The notes under the pieces are model-generated. The model saw nothing but the letters and a program-made list of their open reading frames with translations. It ran no database searches and had not been told where the DNA came from. 64,000 bases of DNA, taken from assembly GCF_000020685.1 (NCBI RefSeq), contig NC_012526.1:1776001-1840000 (forward strand), read 5' to 3'. The stretch is from Deinococcus deserti VCD115. Its GTDB lineage: Bacteria > Deinococcota > Deinococci > Deinococcales > Deinococcaceae. Below are positions 10,064 to 20,244 of this stretch, one piece after another. Position 1 is the stretch's first letter, and the number at the start of each line of letters is the position of its first letter. The position numbers and the translations under genes were made by a program.

Positions 10064-10501
10064 GTGCGGCTGCACCTGATCACCGTGGGAGAACCCAAAC
10101 TGACCTATGCCCGGCTGGGCTGGGAGGAATACGAAAAACGGCTGCGGCGCTACCACAAGCTGCAGGTCACCCGTGTCTCGGGCCGCACACAGGCCCAGGA
10201 AAGCGAGGCGGTACGCCGTGCGGCGGGAAAAGCGCCACTGGTGCTGCTTGATCCGCGTGGCCGGCAGTTTTCGTCCCCGGACCTGAGTGCCTACCTGGAC
10301 GCGCAGGCTGTCGGCGGAGTTGGGGAGCTGGCGTTTGCCATCGGCGGCCCGGACGGGCACACCGACGAACTGCGTTCTTCCGCTCATCTGCTGTGGGGCC
10401 TGGGACAGCTGACCCTGCCGCATGACCTGGCGATGGTGGTGCTTGTGGAAGCACTTTACCGCGCGTCGACCATCAGCGCTGGAGAGCCGTACCACCGCTG
10501 A
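10064..10501 (+). CDS. rlmH: 23S rRNA pseudouridine-1915 N3-methyltransferase RlmH
   Basis: SPOUT-class SAM methyltransferase modifying helix 69 of 23S rRNA. The 145-residue product starts RLHLITVGEPKLTYARLGWEEY, has the knot motif FAIGGPDGHTDELR and ends STISAGEPYHR, the family's conserved tail. The start is GTG, supported by the leaderless -10 box just upstream. It diverges from the rsmI operon; with rsmI it makes this a small rRNA-modification neighbourhood. Confidence 0.94.
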   Translation: MRLHLITVGEPKLTYARLGWEEYEKRLRRYHKLQVTRVSGRTQAQESEAVRRAAGKAPLVLLDPRGRQFSSPDLSAYLDAQAVGGVGELAFAIGGPDGHTDELRSSAHLLWGLGQLTLPHDLAMVVLVEALYRASTISAGEPYHR

Positions 10502-10581
10502 AGGGCGAGTCGAGACGAGCTTTCCGGCGCGCAACGCTCGCCTATGCCCAGGGCGAAGAGTCAGAGGCTGTGGCGGCTGGC

Positions 10582-10587
10582 TAGAGT
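10582..10587 (+). promoter_or_regulatory. leaderless -10 box for GNAT gene
   Basis: TAGAGT lies 7 nt before the ATG at 10595 and fixes that start over the in-frame ATG at 10544. Confidence 0.65.
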
Positions 10588-10594
10588 AAATGGC

Positions 10595-11236
10595 ATGAGC
10601 AATAGCCCCCTGGTCTTCCCCGCCAAGCCCGCACCTACCGAGGAGTGGTTCCGGACGCCCGTTCTTCCTGGCCGGTTCATTACCCTGGAAGCTCTGCATG
10701 AGGAGCATGCCGAGGACCTTAGTTCTGGAGCCGACGCTGACACCCTGCGGTTTCTGGCGCGTGGTGGCCCGGAAGACGCCAGTGCCGAAGCCTGGGCCTC
10801 GTATATAACCCGCCTGAACGCTCTGCCGAACCGGGTCAATTTTGCTGTGCGCCTGAATGACAGCGGCAAGGTCGTGGGACGGATCAGCTACAGCGAGATC
10901 AGGGTGGCCGACCGCTGGGCCGAGATTGGCACCATGCTGCTGCCCGCCGCGCAGGGCACCGCCGTGAACCCGGAATCCAAACTCTTAATGATGACCCGGG
11001 CCTTTGAAGTGCTCGGCGCTGGCCGGGTGCAGTTCAAAGTAGACGTGCGCAACACGCGTAGCCTGCGTGCCATGGAAAAACTGGGGGCAGTACGTGAGGG
11101 CACGCTGCGGCAGTATCAGCTTCTCCCGGACGGACGTGCCCGCGACAGTGTGGTGTTCAGCGTGTTACAGGCCGAGTGGCCGGAGGTACGCGCGGGGCTG
11201 GAGGCCAGAGTGGCACAAATGATGAGGCGAGAATGA
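10595..11236 (+). CDS. GNAT N-acetyltransferase, RimJ/RimL type
   Basis: Acetyl-CoA-dependent acetyltransferase, 213 residues from the chosen ATG. It has the RimJ/RimL layout: RFITLEALHEEHAEDLS at the N-terminus, VVGRISYSEIRVADRWAEIGTMLLP (strands 3-4), an AVNPESKLLMMTRAFE acetyl-CoA helix and VDVRNTRSLRAMEKLGAVREGTLRQY. The substrate may be a protein N-terminus or a small molecule; sequence alone does not say. Monocistronic, with a leaderless promoter. Confidence 0.88.
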   Translation: MSNSPLVFPAKPAPTEEWFRTPVLPGRFITLEALHEEHAEDLSSGADADTLRFLARGGPEDASAEAWASYITRLNALPNRVNFAVRLNDSGKVVGRISYSEIRVADRWAEIGTMLLPAAQGTAVNPESKLLMMTRAFEVLGAGRVQFKVDVRNTRSLRAMEKLGAVREGTLRQYQLLPDGRARDSVVFSVLQAEWPEVRAGLEARVAQMMRRE

Positions 11237-11268
11237 AGTTCATCATAAGAATGCCAGAATCCGGCTGG

Positions 11269-11274
11269 TAATCT
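11269..11274 (+). promoter_or_regulatory. leaderless -10 box for secreted 160-residue protein
   Basis: TAATCT lies 6 nt before the GTG at 11281. Confidence 0.6.
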
Positions 11275-11280
11275 GGAAAG

Positions 11281-11763
11281 GTGATACCTGTGAGCCGCGC
11301 CCTGATTGCCCTTGTGCCAGCCGCTCTCCTTGGAGTATCCGGCATGGCGGGCGCCCTGGTGGTGCCGCTCAGTGGCTGGACCCCAGTGAATGGAAACGCC
11401 CAGGAGTGGATCGATCCAGCAGGTGCGTGCGTGCTGCGCGAGGAACGCCACGGCCAGGCGTTTCCCGCTTTCCGGTCTATAGCCGAAGCCCGCACCTTTG
11501 CCGGAAAACTCCAGAACACCCTGATCCGCCGGGGCAGCGAACAGAGACTTACCGAAGTCGTGGCGCAGCCCGTGGACCGCGCAGGAGTCTGGAGTGTACT
11601 GGCGGCTTACAGCTTTGAAGCGGCAGGCGTGAAGTACCGCGTCTCGCAGCTGTACCTCAGCGATAAGGGAATTCTTCGTACCATCACGGGAAGCAGCGCC
11701 GAGCACGAGGCCAGCGCATGTGTGAACAGCATGCGCGACTTTATCCGTTATCTGGCGAACTGA
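11281..11763 (+). CDS. secreted hypothetical protein
   Basis: A 160-residue protein with a signal peptide (MIPVSRALIALVPAALLGVSG, cleavage probably after MAGA). The mature part has two cysteines (in PAGACVL and SACVNS) that could form a disulphide. No family recognised. The GTG start is set by the leaderless -10 box; the second GTG at 11290 is an alternative. Codon use matches its neighbours. Confidence 0.75.
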   Translation: MIPVSRALIALVPAALLGVSGMAGALVVPLSGWTPVNGNAQEWIDPAGACVLREERHGQAFPAFRSIAEARTFAGKLQNTLIRRGSEQRLTEVVAQPVDRAGVWSVLAAYSFEAAGVKYRVSQLYLSDKGILRTITGSSAEHEASACVNSMRDFIRYLAN

Positions 11764-12027
11764 GCCTTCATCCCCCAGGTCTAGGCCCGCTGAAATCAGA
11801 AGTCTCCCTGGACGCCAACCAGCATGTGCGGAGCACTCAGCACTACTCACCCCAGTACTGTCCTGAGGTGATCGTCACCGTGTCAGAAGGCTCAGCAATA
11901 GGGGTCACGGCGGTACGCATCAGACGTGGGGAAGCGGACCGGGCGCATCCACCGTCCGGCGGGGCGTGGTAACCTCGCCGATTGAGATGAGGCATGCATT
12001 CGTAGGTGCGACGCAGGTGGCCACACA
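11764..12027 (+). other. intergenic region before mraY
   Basis: 264 nt without a normal gene. It holds TAACCT (11970-11975), a likely -10 box for mraY, and a 15-codon open frame (11987-12034) whose stop overlaps the mraY ATG at 12034. AGGTGG at 12015-12020 is the mraY ribosome site. Confidence 0.5.
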
Positions 12028-12945
12028 GTGTTGATGGTCGCAGCGCTGCTGTCGTGGTTCCTGGTGGGCTTGTTTATTCGCGCTAGCAAGGCGCGCGGCT
12101 GGGGTCAGCCTGTGCGCAAGGACGGGCCTCAGACCCATCTGGTCAAGGAGGGCACGCCCACAGCGGGCGGCGTGGCGTTCGTGCTGGCGATGGCGCTGGT
12201 GTTCTTTCCGCTGTACCTGAGTGGCCACGCAGGTGGTGAGCGCGAACTGCTGATCATGCTCACGGCGCTGGCCATGGGTGTGGTGGGCGGCGTGGACGAC
12301 TGGCTGAAAATTCAGTCGCGGATGCGTGGCCACGGCAAAAAGGAACTGCTTGCGCGCGAAAAGTTCCCGCTGCAGTTTCTGGTTGCGCTGGTCTTTGCAT
12401 GGTTGGCGGCGCCGCTGGCCAGTCACGAACTGGTGCCCAGCCTGGGCCCGGTGATGGACGTGGTCCTGATCGCGCTGGTGATGGTTGGCAGCGTTAATGC
12501 CTTTAACTTCACTGACGGTCTGGACGGCCTGCTGGGCGGTGTGGCGATCATCGTATTGCTGCCACTGCTGGCCCTTTCGCCGGTTTCGGCGCTGCTGGTC
12601 GCCGTGCTGCTGGGCTTTTTGTGGTTCAACGCCCATCCGGCCCGGGTGTTCATGGGAGACATGGGCTCGCACGCCATCGGTGCGGTCGCAGCCGGGGCCT
12701 ACATCCTGTACGCAGACGTCTGGCTGCTGCCCATTGCCGCGATTATTCCGGTGGTTGCCGTGCTGAGCGTGATGATTCAGGTGATCTCCTTTAAGACGCG
12801 CGGCAAACGCATCTTCCGCATGAGCCCTATTCAGCATCACTTCGAGCTGAGCGGCTGGCCGGAAACCCATGTCACCATCCGGTTCTGGGTGATCACAGCG
12901 GTAGCGACAGCGGCGGTGTGGTGGCTGTTGGGCGCCCGGCCCTGA
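12028..12945 (+). CDS. mraY: phospho-N-acetylmuramoyl-pentapeptide-transferase MraY
   Basis: Integral membrane enzyme that moves phospho-MurNAc-pentapeptide to undecaprenyl phosphate, giving lipid I. The 305-residue product has about ten membrane segments, [28 protein letters not shown] (catalytic Asp pair), [28 protein letters not shown] and [13 protein letters not shown] with the family's HH motif. It is about 20-50 residues shorter than many MraY proteins at the N-terminus. Start is GTG 12028 with AGGTGG upstream; ATG 12034 is possible. It is separated from the other mur genes by 6.5 kb. Confidence 0.94.
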   Translation: MLMVAALLSWFLVGLFIRASKARGWGQPVRKDGPQTHLVKEGTPTAGGVAFVLAMALVFFPLYLSGHAGGERELLIMLTALAMGVVGGVDDWLKIQSRMRGHGKKELLAREKFPLQFLVALVFAWLAAPLASHELVPSLGPVMDVVLIALVMVGSVNAFNFTDGLDGLLGGVAIIVLLPLLALSPVSALLVAVLLGFLWFNAHPARVFMGDMGSHAIGAVAAGAYILYADVWLLPIAAIIPVVAVLSVMIQVISFKTRGKRIFRMSPIQHHFELSGWPETHVTIRFWVITAVATAAVWWLLGARP

Positions 12946-12963
12946 TCGCGGCTCCAGGGGTCC

Positions 12964-13001
12964 GGCGGGCGTGAGGTTCTCCTTACGCCCGCCGCCTTTT
13001 T
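12964..13001 (+). terminator. mraY terminator
   Basis: GGCGGGCGTGAGG (12964-12976) pairs with CCTTACGCCCGCC (12981-12993) over a 4-nt loop and is followed by GCCTTTTT. Confidence 0.9.
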
Positions 13002-13024
13002 GCGGAACCTCAGGCCCGCGGGCA

Positions 13025-13030
13025 TAGAAT
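13025..13030 (+). promoter_or_regulatory. leaderless -10 box for methyltransferase
   Basis: TAGAAT lies 7 nt before the GTG at 13038. Confidence 0.62.
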
Positions 13031-13037
13031 CGTCGGT

Positions 13038-14003
<966 letters not shown>

Positions 14004-14071
14004 GAGGTCGCCAGTTGGTACGCAGCAGACAGCTTCGTGCCTCGCCTCACTTCATTTTCTAAAGCGGCAGG

Positions 14072-14077
14072 TATGCT
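14072..14077 (+). promoter_or_regulatory. leaderless -10 box for BrxC-like gene
   Basis: TATGCT lies 6 nt before the ATG at 14084 and favours it over the in-frame GTG at 14078. Confidence 0.62.
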
Positions 14078-14083
14078 GTGGAC

Positions 14084-14731
<648 letters not shown>

Positions 14732-14750
14732 ACACAACCAGATTTCGCAG

Positions 14751-14780
14751 CGCCGCCTTCCCAGACACGGGAAGGCGGCG
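14751..14780 (+). terminator. terminator after BrxC-like gene
   Basis: CGCCGCCTTCCC (14751-14762) pairs perfectly with GGGAAGGCGGCG (14769-14780) over a 6-nt loop, followed by TGACATTTT. Confidence 0.82.
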
Positions 14781-14896
14781 TGACATTTTCGATGTATGTA
14801 AGCCAGCGGTAAGAGTAAAAAGAGTCAGATGAAGGTGCGATACATCAAGCCCGTGATTTCCTCACCTCCTCTTCACGACCCTGGACCTACCGACGC

Positions 14897-15742
14897 ATGG
14901 CTGAAACTACACTTCTTTCCCCTTCCCTGAGCCGCTTCCCGATCCCGGCAGACCGCGCCGTGTACCGTGATCTGTCGACCGACCACTATCCCTGGACTGA
15001 AGTCAGTGCCGACTTCGAAGCCCGCCAGGACGAAGGCTTCAGCGGACTGCTGGATATCTGGCAGGGTGAACGCTGGGCACGTTTTGCACTGGTGCAGGGT
15101 GTAGCACGCTCCGGCTTTACTCAGGGTGGCCATGAGGTCGGCTGGGCAGCTGCGATGCAGGCCATGCCACGTGCACACGTCACGCTGTCTCGAATGGACA
15201 GTGTGATCTGTGACCTGATCTGGTCGCTGCGCGGCGCAGACACGCCGATTCCTCTGAAAGTCCCGTGGCCAGCGGCCCAGCATGAGCTGCAGCGGGTGCA
15301 CTTTACCGGAGCGCTGGTTTCCCAGGGCAGCTGCAGCTACTGGAAAGGCGGGCAGCTGCTGGAAGGCACCTTGCCCCAGAGCGGGGCGGCGTGTCACATG
15401 ATCTCGACGTACCGGTCCAACGACCGCGAAGGCACCCTGAACTTCTGGCAGGAGCTGCTGCGTACCGTAAACTCGCACGTTCCACTGGCCGAGCCCTGGC
15501 GACAGGCCACCCTGGCCCTGTCCGATGAGTACCCGTGTCTTGATCCCTTTGCACAAGAGGTCGTGTTGACCAACGGTATCCTGGAGGTCGAACCCGAACT
15601 GGAGTTGCAGGAACTGCGCCCCGCGCTGAGCGCGGTCCTGCTTCAGATGATGAACCGCGCAGGTGTACGCCTGGCAGATCTGCCGCTTGGTGCGCTGCGG
15701 CAGCGACCCGAGTGGGCTTCTGCCGAACTGGAGGTGAGTTGA
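14897..15742 (+). CDS. hypothetical protein with PATAN/DUF4388-like N-terminus
   Basis: A 281-residue soluble protein, first of a three-gene operon. Residues about 40-75, FSGLLDIWQGERWARFALVQ followed by GVARSGFTQGG, have the pattern of the PATAN/DUF4388 domain (SGxLxI...G..A.....G). That domain is common in bacterial small-GTPase and two-component circuits. The middle has a second SCSYWKGGQLLEGTLPQ repeat-like segment of similar shape. No enzyme motif was seen and I cannot assign a function. The stop is 1 nt before the next ATG, with GGAGGTGAG giving it a ribosome site. No good ribosome site was found before 14897 itself. Confidence 0.78.
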   Translation: MAETTLLSPSLSRFPIPADRAVYRDLSTDHYPWTEVSADFEARQDEGFSGLLDIWQGERWARFALVQGVARSGFTQGGHEVGWAAAMQAMPRAHVTLSRMDSVICDLIWSLRGADTPIPLKVPWPAAQHELQRVHFTGALVSQGSCSYWKGGQLLEGTLPQSGAACHMISTYRSNDREGTLNFWQELLRTVNSHVPLAEPWRQATLALSDEYPCLDPFAQEVVLTNGILEVEPELELQELRPALSAVLLQMMNRAGVRLADLPLGALRQRPEWASAELEVS

Positions 15743-15743
15743 G

Positions 15744-16148
15744 ATGCCCGATGTCAGATGGCCCGAGGGGCTGACCGATCAGACACCGCTGCCTTACGGC
15801 CTGTGGAAGATCATGACCCATGTCGACGGTGTGCGCGATAGCGTTCAGGTTGCAAGAATGGCAGACGTCAGCGACGCTGATGTGCTGGCGGCAGTTCAGC
15901 AGTCGCAGCAGTGGATCGAGCGTGCCACGGCTCAGCAGCGGCCAGTATCGGCCGCCCTGGAAGCAGAACTCACCAAAATCCTGGTCAGTGTCGTTGGTCC
16001 GATGGCCACCCTGATGATGGACGATGCTATGGAGGATCTGGGCGAGGGAGCCACACTCACTGCAGTGCTTTCGGCCCTGGCCAACGAACTGGACCCCAGT
16101 CAGATGGACGCCTTTGTCCGGCAGGTCCGGGCAAAGGGCTTTCTGTGA
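15744..16148 (+). CDS. small protein with DUF8082-like C-terminal region
   Basis: A 134-residue protein. The N-terminal part (LPYGLWKIMTHVDGVRDSVQ, then VARMADVSDADVLAAV) looks like a winged-helix or PATAN-associated module. The C-terminal 65 residues (ELTKILVSVVGPMATLMMDDA, then LANELDPSQMDAFVRQV) resemble DUF8082-type helices often found at the ends of serine/threonine kinases and signalling proteins. Translationally coupled to the gene before it and 64 nt before the HAMP gene. Function unknown; a regulatory partner role is inferred from context. Confidence 0.75.
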   Translation: MPDVRWPEGLTDQTPLPYGLWKIMTHVDGVRDSVQVARMADVSDADVLAAVQQSQQWIERATAQQRPVSAALEAELTKILVSVVGPMATLMMDDAMEDLGEGATLTAVLSALANELDPSQMDAFVRQVRAKGFL

Positions 16149-16212
16149 GTTTCAACACCGTCTCAAACCCATCAGCTCACCCCGCGCCGCGCGGATGTAA
16201 GGGAGTCAACGC

Positions 16213-17871
16213 ATGAAGTACACAGTCGTCATCCGGCAGCCTGTGCCGGAAGAATCGCTGCCCGCACTTGAAGGACAGCTCACCGAACGGTTCGGACTGA
16301 ACCCCGAGCAGGCCAAGCGTCTGGCTTCACGCCGCGGTGGTCGCCTGATGAAGCCCACTGGCCGCGCACGCGCTGAGTTGCTGCTCAGCGTGTTCGAAAG
16401 CATCGGCGCACAGGTGGTCCTGGAGGAGGTCCGGGAAGAAACCGGCCTGCTCAGCGAGCCATTCCAGGGCGTGGCCAGCCGGGCCCCTACTTCTGCCTTT
16501 GCCATGGCGGGTGCCTCAGGGGGCAGCACGGCTGTCCTGGACGACGCACCGCTGGCTGCTCCGGTTCGGAGCCAGCCGGAGCCTATCTGGGCGTCGGGCG
16601 CCACAGCATCCTCCAGTGCCTCGATGGCCGGATGGAACGAGGAACCGACCAGCAAGGTCAGTGCGTTTTCTGAAGCGTCCATGCCGGCAGCCACCACAGC
16701 TGATCCCTTCAGCGCTGTTGCGACGGCTACTCCTGCTGCCCCCTTCCTGCCGGACGCCGGCAGCGCCGAACAGGTGCCGATGGTCACCACGCCTGCCGCT
16801 GGCCAGACCACGGCTGAGCCACAGGGCGTTACGCCCACCGCGGCTCCTGAGACGGACGCGTGGTCTGACTTTACAGGTGCCCTGACCATTTCCGACAATA
16901 CGCCGGCCAAAACTGTGGCCGAGCCCGCCGCCGTCATCACGGCCCTGAACGAGGAGCCTGGTGGCGTCAGCACCAAGCGCCGCCGCAGCCTGGCCCAGCA
17001 GCTGACAGTGAGCACCCTGACACCACTGCTGCTTTCGACCGGTCTGACCCTGGGCCTGCTCAGCCTGATTCTGCCAGGGCTGCAGCGTCAGCTGGTACAA
17101 CAGAACGCACAGGCCGTGGCCGTGGCCGTGGGAACAAGCCTCGATACCCGTAACCAGGAGTCGGTGAACCTGCAGCTTGACACCCTGCTGTCCCGCTCGG
17201 CCGTAGGTTTCGTACGTGTGGAACTGCCGGACGGCACGACCTACTTCCGTAGCCGCAACCCGGCTGTGGACAGCATCATGCAGGCACGCGTGGCTGAGTT
17301 CGTGCGCGAAAACCCCAACAGCGGGACCTTCCAGTCCAGCGGCAGTGCGGCTGACGCCTACCGCGAGCAGCTCAAGCAGCTTGAAGACGTAGGCGCCGGT
17401 GAGAGTACCCAGGCCCAGGAACTGCGCGCTGCCATTCAGGACCCCTCAAACAGCAAGGCAGACCGCACCGCCTACGTCACGAGTCGTCTGGGCGTGGTTG
17501 AGACCGAGGACGGCAGCCGCTCCACAGTTACAGGCGCTACTGACAGTGAAGATCTGCTGTACCGTATCTCTGTAGGGGTGCCGAACACGCAGGCCGCGAC
17601 CAACCTGCGCAACACGCTGCTGCTGGTGCTGGCCGTCTCGCTCCTGGCACTGGGTCTGGCCGCTGCGCTGGCTCTGCGCGCAGCGCGCCGCGTGGTCGAG
17701 CCGATTGAGCGTCTGGTGAAGGTTGCCGACGCCATCAGCATGGGCGACCTGACCCACCCGGTACAGGCCGAACGCAACGATGAGATCGGTGACCTGGCAA
17801 ACGCTCTGGAGCGCATGCGCCTGAGCCTGGAAGCCGCCATGGAACGTCTGCGCCGCCGTAAGCGCAGCTGA
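16213..17871 (+). CDS. HAMP-domain membrane protein with L7/L12-like N-terminal domain
   Basis: A 552-residue protein. Residues 1-75 form a small alpha/beta domain whose pattern ([37 protein letters not shown]) recalls the ribosomal L7/L12 C-terminal fold. Next comes a long Ala/Pro/Thr linker (80-250), a basic stop-transfer KRRR, membrane helix 1 (about 263-290) and an extracytoplasmic domain (about 291-463). Helix 2 (466-488) and a HAMP domain (about 488-541, [20 protein letters not shown]) follow. The protein ends 11 residues after the HAMP with a basic tail, so it has no kinase, cyclase or chemotaxis output domain of its own. Last gene of the operon; its output may be the two upstream proteins. 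GGGAG ribosome site before the ATG. Confidence 0.85.
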   Translation: MKYTVVIRQPVPEESLPALEGQLTERFGLNPEQAKRLASRRGGRLMKPTGRARAELLLSVFESIGAQVVLEEVREETGLLSEPFQGVASRAPTSAFAMAGASGGSTAVLDDAPLAAPVRSQPEPIWASGATASSSASMAGWNEEPTSKVSAFSEASMPAATTADPFSAVATATPAAPFLPDAGSAEQVPMVTTPAAGQTTAEPQGVTPTAAPETDAWSDFTGALTISDNTPAKTVAEPAAVITALNEEPGGVSTKRRRSLAQQLTVSTLTPLLLSTGLTLGLLSLILPGLQRQLVQQNAQAVAVAVGTSLDTRNQESVNLQLDTLLSRSAVGFVRVELPDGTTYFRSRNPAVDSIMQARVAEFVRENPNSGTFQSSGSAADAYREQLKQLEDVGAGESTQAQELRAAIQDPSNSKADRTAYVTSRLGVVETEDGSRSTVTGATDSEDLLYRISVGVPNTQAATNLRNTLLLVLAVSLLALGLAAALALRAARRVVEPIERLVKVADAISMGDLTHPVQAERNDEIGDLANALERMRLSLEAAMERLRRRKRS

Positions 17872-17875
17872 ACCA

Positions 17876-17929
17876 CGCCTCAAAGAAGCGCCGCCCACGG
17901 TACTCCGTGGGCGGCGCTTCTTTGAGGCG
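17876..17929. terminator. perfect 25-bp hairpin between convergent genes
   Basis: 17876-17900 is exactly complementary to 17905-17929 with a 4-nt TACT loop. It starts 5 nt after the HAMP gene stop and precedes the end of the SRPBCC gene, so it can stop transcription from both sides. TTCTTTG lies inside the stem; there is no long T tract outside it. Confidence 0.8.
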
Positions 17930-17984
17930 TCGGAAGTGCCTGCCTGTGCCCCGTAGCCGCACGATGCGGAATCCGGGCGGACCC

Positions 17985-18518
17985 TCAGGCGTGCTGGGCC
18001 TGCTGCGATTCCAGGTGCTCGGCCAGGCGGTCCCACGTTTCCGTAATGCCCTGAAGCATGCCCATATCCATGACCGCCCGCAAGCCATCTTCTGAAGCGT
18101 AGACCGCCCGGTTCACGACCTTGGTGCCCCCTTCGACGTCTTCGAAGGTCAGGATCGAGAGAGTAGGCGGCATCTGTTCGTTGATGTTCGCTTCGGCATC
18201 CGAGAAATAATCGGTATACACGATGCGCGAGGGCACTTCGATCTCCTGATAGATGCCCAGACCCCAGGATTCCATTCCATAGAACTGACCCTGAGCCGTG
18301 TCCACGCATTTCATGCAGTAATGCCATTTACCGCCAGGACGGAAGTCCACGGCGCAGTAAGACACGTCCCATCCCCGGGGGCCCCACCATCTGCTGAGAT
18401 GTTCGGCTTTTGAAAAGGCCTCGAAGACCAGTCCACGGGGCGCCTTGAACACACGCTCAAGGACGAGTTCTTTGCCTGATTCGATTCGTGAAGTCATGGG
18501 AGAAGCTGCGCTGGTCAT
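17985..18518 (-). CDS. SRPBCC (AHSA1/Aha1-like) domain protein
   Basis: A 177-residue START/Bet v1-fold protein: LVLERVFKAPRGLVFEAFSK, LSRWWGPRGW, FRPGGKWHYCM and a C-terminal ITETWDRLAEHLE helix. These are standard AHSA1-family landmarks. Such proteins bind hydrophobic ligands, and many are co-transcribed with ArsR regulators, as here (next gene upstream). AGGAGG lies 7 nt before the ATG at 18518. Ligand unknown. Confidence 0.9.
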   Translation of the reverse strand: MTSAASPMTSRIESGKELVLERVFKAPRGLVFEAFSKAEHLSRWWGPRGWDVSYCAVDFRPGGKWHYCMKCVDTAQGQFYGMESWGLGIYQEIEVPSRIVYTDYFSDAEANINEQMPPTLSILTFEDVEGGTKVVNRAVYASEDGLRAVMDMGMLQGITETWDRLAEHLESQQAQHA

Positions 18519-18623
18519 TGGAAAACCTCCTGGGAGTGCTGGAAGAAACGTAACGTACCGGTGGCCGCATGGATCAGTTGAAGTTCACTGGGTCATAACA
18601 CGTCTCCTGGGGACTGATGAGCA

Positions 18624-18998
18624 TTACGGCGTGGCTGGATCAGCAGGCGGTTGGGGCGGAGGATCAGGCACGCCAGATTCCTCGCCCGGGTGCTGAAGCT
18701 GCTGCAAATAGTTGTCAAGCTGCTCGAACCGTTCGGACCACAGCCGGCGATAAGGCCCGAGCCAGCTGTCGAGCTCCTCAAAGGCCTCGGGACGAAGCCG
18801 GCAGATGCGCCGGTTGGCCACCGCCTGGACCTCGACAACGCCCGCATCGCTTAAAACCCGTAGATGTTTGGACGCCTGAGGCTGCCGAATCTGGAGGCGT
18901 GTGGCAATTTCCCCTACGGTCAGGGGCTGCTCTTTTAACAGCTCAACAATCTGGAATCGGTTTGGTTCAGCCAGTGCGCTGAAGGTGGTGACATTCAT
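18624..18998 (-). CDS. ArsR-family transcriptional regulator
   Basis: A 124-residue winged-helix regulator: FSALAEPNRFQIVELLKEQ, LTVGEIATRLQIRQPQASKH (recognition helix) and VVEVQAVANRRICRLRPE. No metal-binding CxC motif in helix 3, so it is not an arsenic sensor; it belongs to the subgroup paired with SRPBCC genes. I chose ATG 18998 because GGAG lies 8 nt upstream; a longer frame to 19079 has no ribosome site. Probably autoregulated (see promoter at 19045-19074). Confidence 0.9.
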   Translation of the reverse strand: MNVTTFSALAEPNRFQIVELLKEQPLTVGEIATRLQIRQPQASKHLRVLSDAGVVEVQAVANRRICRLRPEAFEELDSWLGPYRRLWSERFEQLDNYLQQLQHPGEESGVPDPPPQPPADPATP

Positions 18999-19044
18999 GC
19001 TGCCAGCTCCTATGAGACGTGCAACGTAACCATCTTCACTTCGT

Positions 19045-19074
19045 AATATAACACACAAGGAATATTCCCGTAAA
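19045..19074 (-). promoter_or_regulatory. arsR-type gene promoter with internal palindrome
   Basis: On the minus strand, TTTACG (19074-19069) and TATATT (19050-19045) are separated by 18 nt. The perfect palindrome GGAATATTCC (19059-19068) sits between them and could be the regulator's own operator. Confidence 0.5.
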
Positions 19075-19184
19075 GGCATGTTCTTAGCGTGAACGCCGGC
19101 TCACTGAGAAGCTCTCTGCTTCCTGGAAGGCAGGAAGTTCCGGGTCAGAGCCAGGGCGAAATTGAGTCAGCAGCCCAGTCCGGC

Positions 19185-20162
19185 TTAATCTGCCGTGTCC
19201 CGCACAAGTTCAAAAGGCTGGTCCAGACCGGCCCTGGCTGCGTCGAGCGCGACGCGCGGAGCGTAGGAAAGCGCCAGCACTGCGCGGTAGGTCCTGAGCG
19301 CCAGATCACGGTCGCCCATAGCGTCGCGGACCTGACCCAGCCGCGCCAGGGTCAATCCAGCGAGGCTGCGCGGCTGATCATCGTTCAGTGCGTGTACGGC
19401 ACGTTCCAGCAAGGTCCTCGCATCGCCCAGCTGACCCACAGCGAGATAGATGCTTGCTGCGGCCGAGTCCAGTTCTGCGCGCGGCGTTACCGCGTCGCCA
19501 CTTTCACGGTCCAGCGCCGAGAGCAGGGCGCTCAGATCATCTTCCTCGCGCAGCTGCCAGGCTCGGTCAGCCAGGGCACGGACACGGCTCATCTCCCCTG
19601 CACTGAACGTGGAAACATCAGCCCAATCAGCACCAGGCAGGCGGTCCAGCAGCTCCGGAAGGTCATCAAGCGGCGCAAGAACAACCCCCTGATGGTCCTG
19701 CAGCTGCGAAGCGATCTCGTCAAGACGGCGCACCCGCCAGCGGGTCCCCGGCCCTTCATCCAGGGCGGTTCGGAGGTCAGCGTGATACTGACGGGCTGTG
19801 TCCAGGAACTCTGCGCTGAGCAGGTGCGCCGCCGTCAGCGGGCCTTGCAGATGGGCCGCAAACTCGCGTTCGGCCCGCGCGGCCGTATTCAGACGTTCGC
19901 GCCCCTGTGGATACTGGCCCAGAAAGCTGCGGAGCTGCTCATGCTCAGCATCAGCCCAGCTCCAGTCGGACAGGTGAAGGTCCTGGATGCTGATGCGGGC
20001 CGCCGGCAGCGCGTCTCGCAGCGGATGATCCGGGTCATTGGACGTCGCCCACAGGACCCTGGCTGCCCCCAGATGCCGCAGCAGTTCTACGACCGTGCCT
20101 GCGTTGTACTGCGGGTGCAGGCGCAACAGGTCACTCAGGTCAGGGATCAATAGCAGGCTCAT
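19185..20162 (-). CDS. hypothetical protein with C-terminal TPR-like repeats
   Basis: A 325-residue, Leu/Ala-rich soluble protein beginning [20 protein letters not shown]. Residues about 225-315 look like two or three TPR helices ([40 protein letters not shown]). No catalytic motif seen. GGAG precedes the ATG. Downstream (minus strand) is the ArsR/SRPBCC pair, which has its own promoter. The 105 nt between them hold that promoter only. Confidence 0.75.
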   Translation of the reverse strand: MSLLLIPDLSDLLRLHPQYNAGTVVELLRHLGAARVLWATSNDPDHPLRDALPAARISIQDLHLSDWSWADAEHEQLRSFLGQYPQGRERLNTAARAEREFAAHLQGPLTAAHLLSAEFLDTARQYHADLRTALDEGPGTRWRVRRLDEIASQLQDHQGVVLAPLDDLPELLDRLPGADWADVSTFSAGEMSRVRALADRAWQLREEDDLSALLSALDRESGDAVTPRAELDSAAASIYLAVGQLGDARTLLERAVHALNDDQPRSLAGLTLARLGQVRDAMGDRDLALRTYRAVLALSYAPRVALDAARAGLDQPFELVRDTAD

Positions 20163-20244
20163 GCGGCTCCTCTGGACACAGGAGGCTCAAACCTGGGGCA
20201 CCGTGCTGTTCGGCCACAGTCCATGCTACCGGTCACCATGAGCC

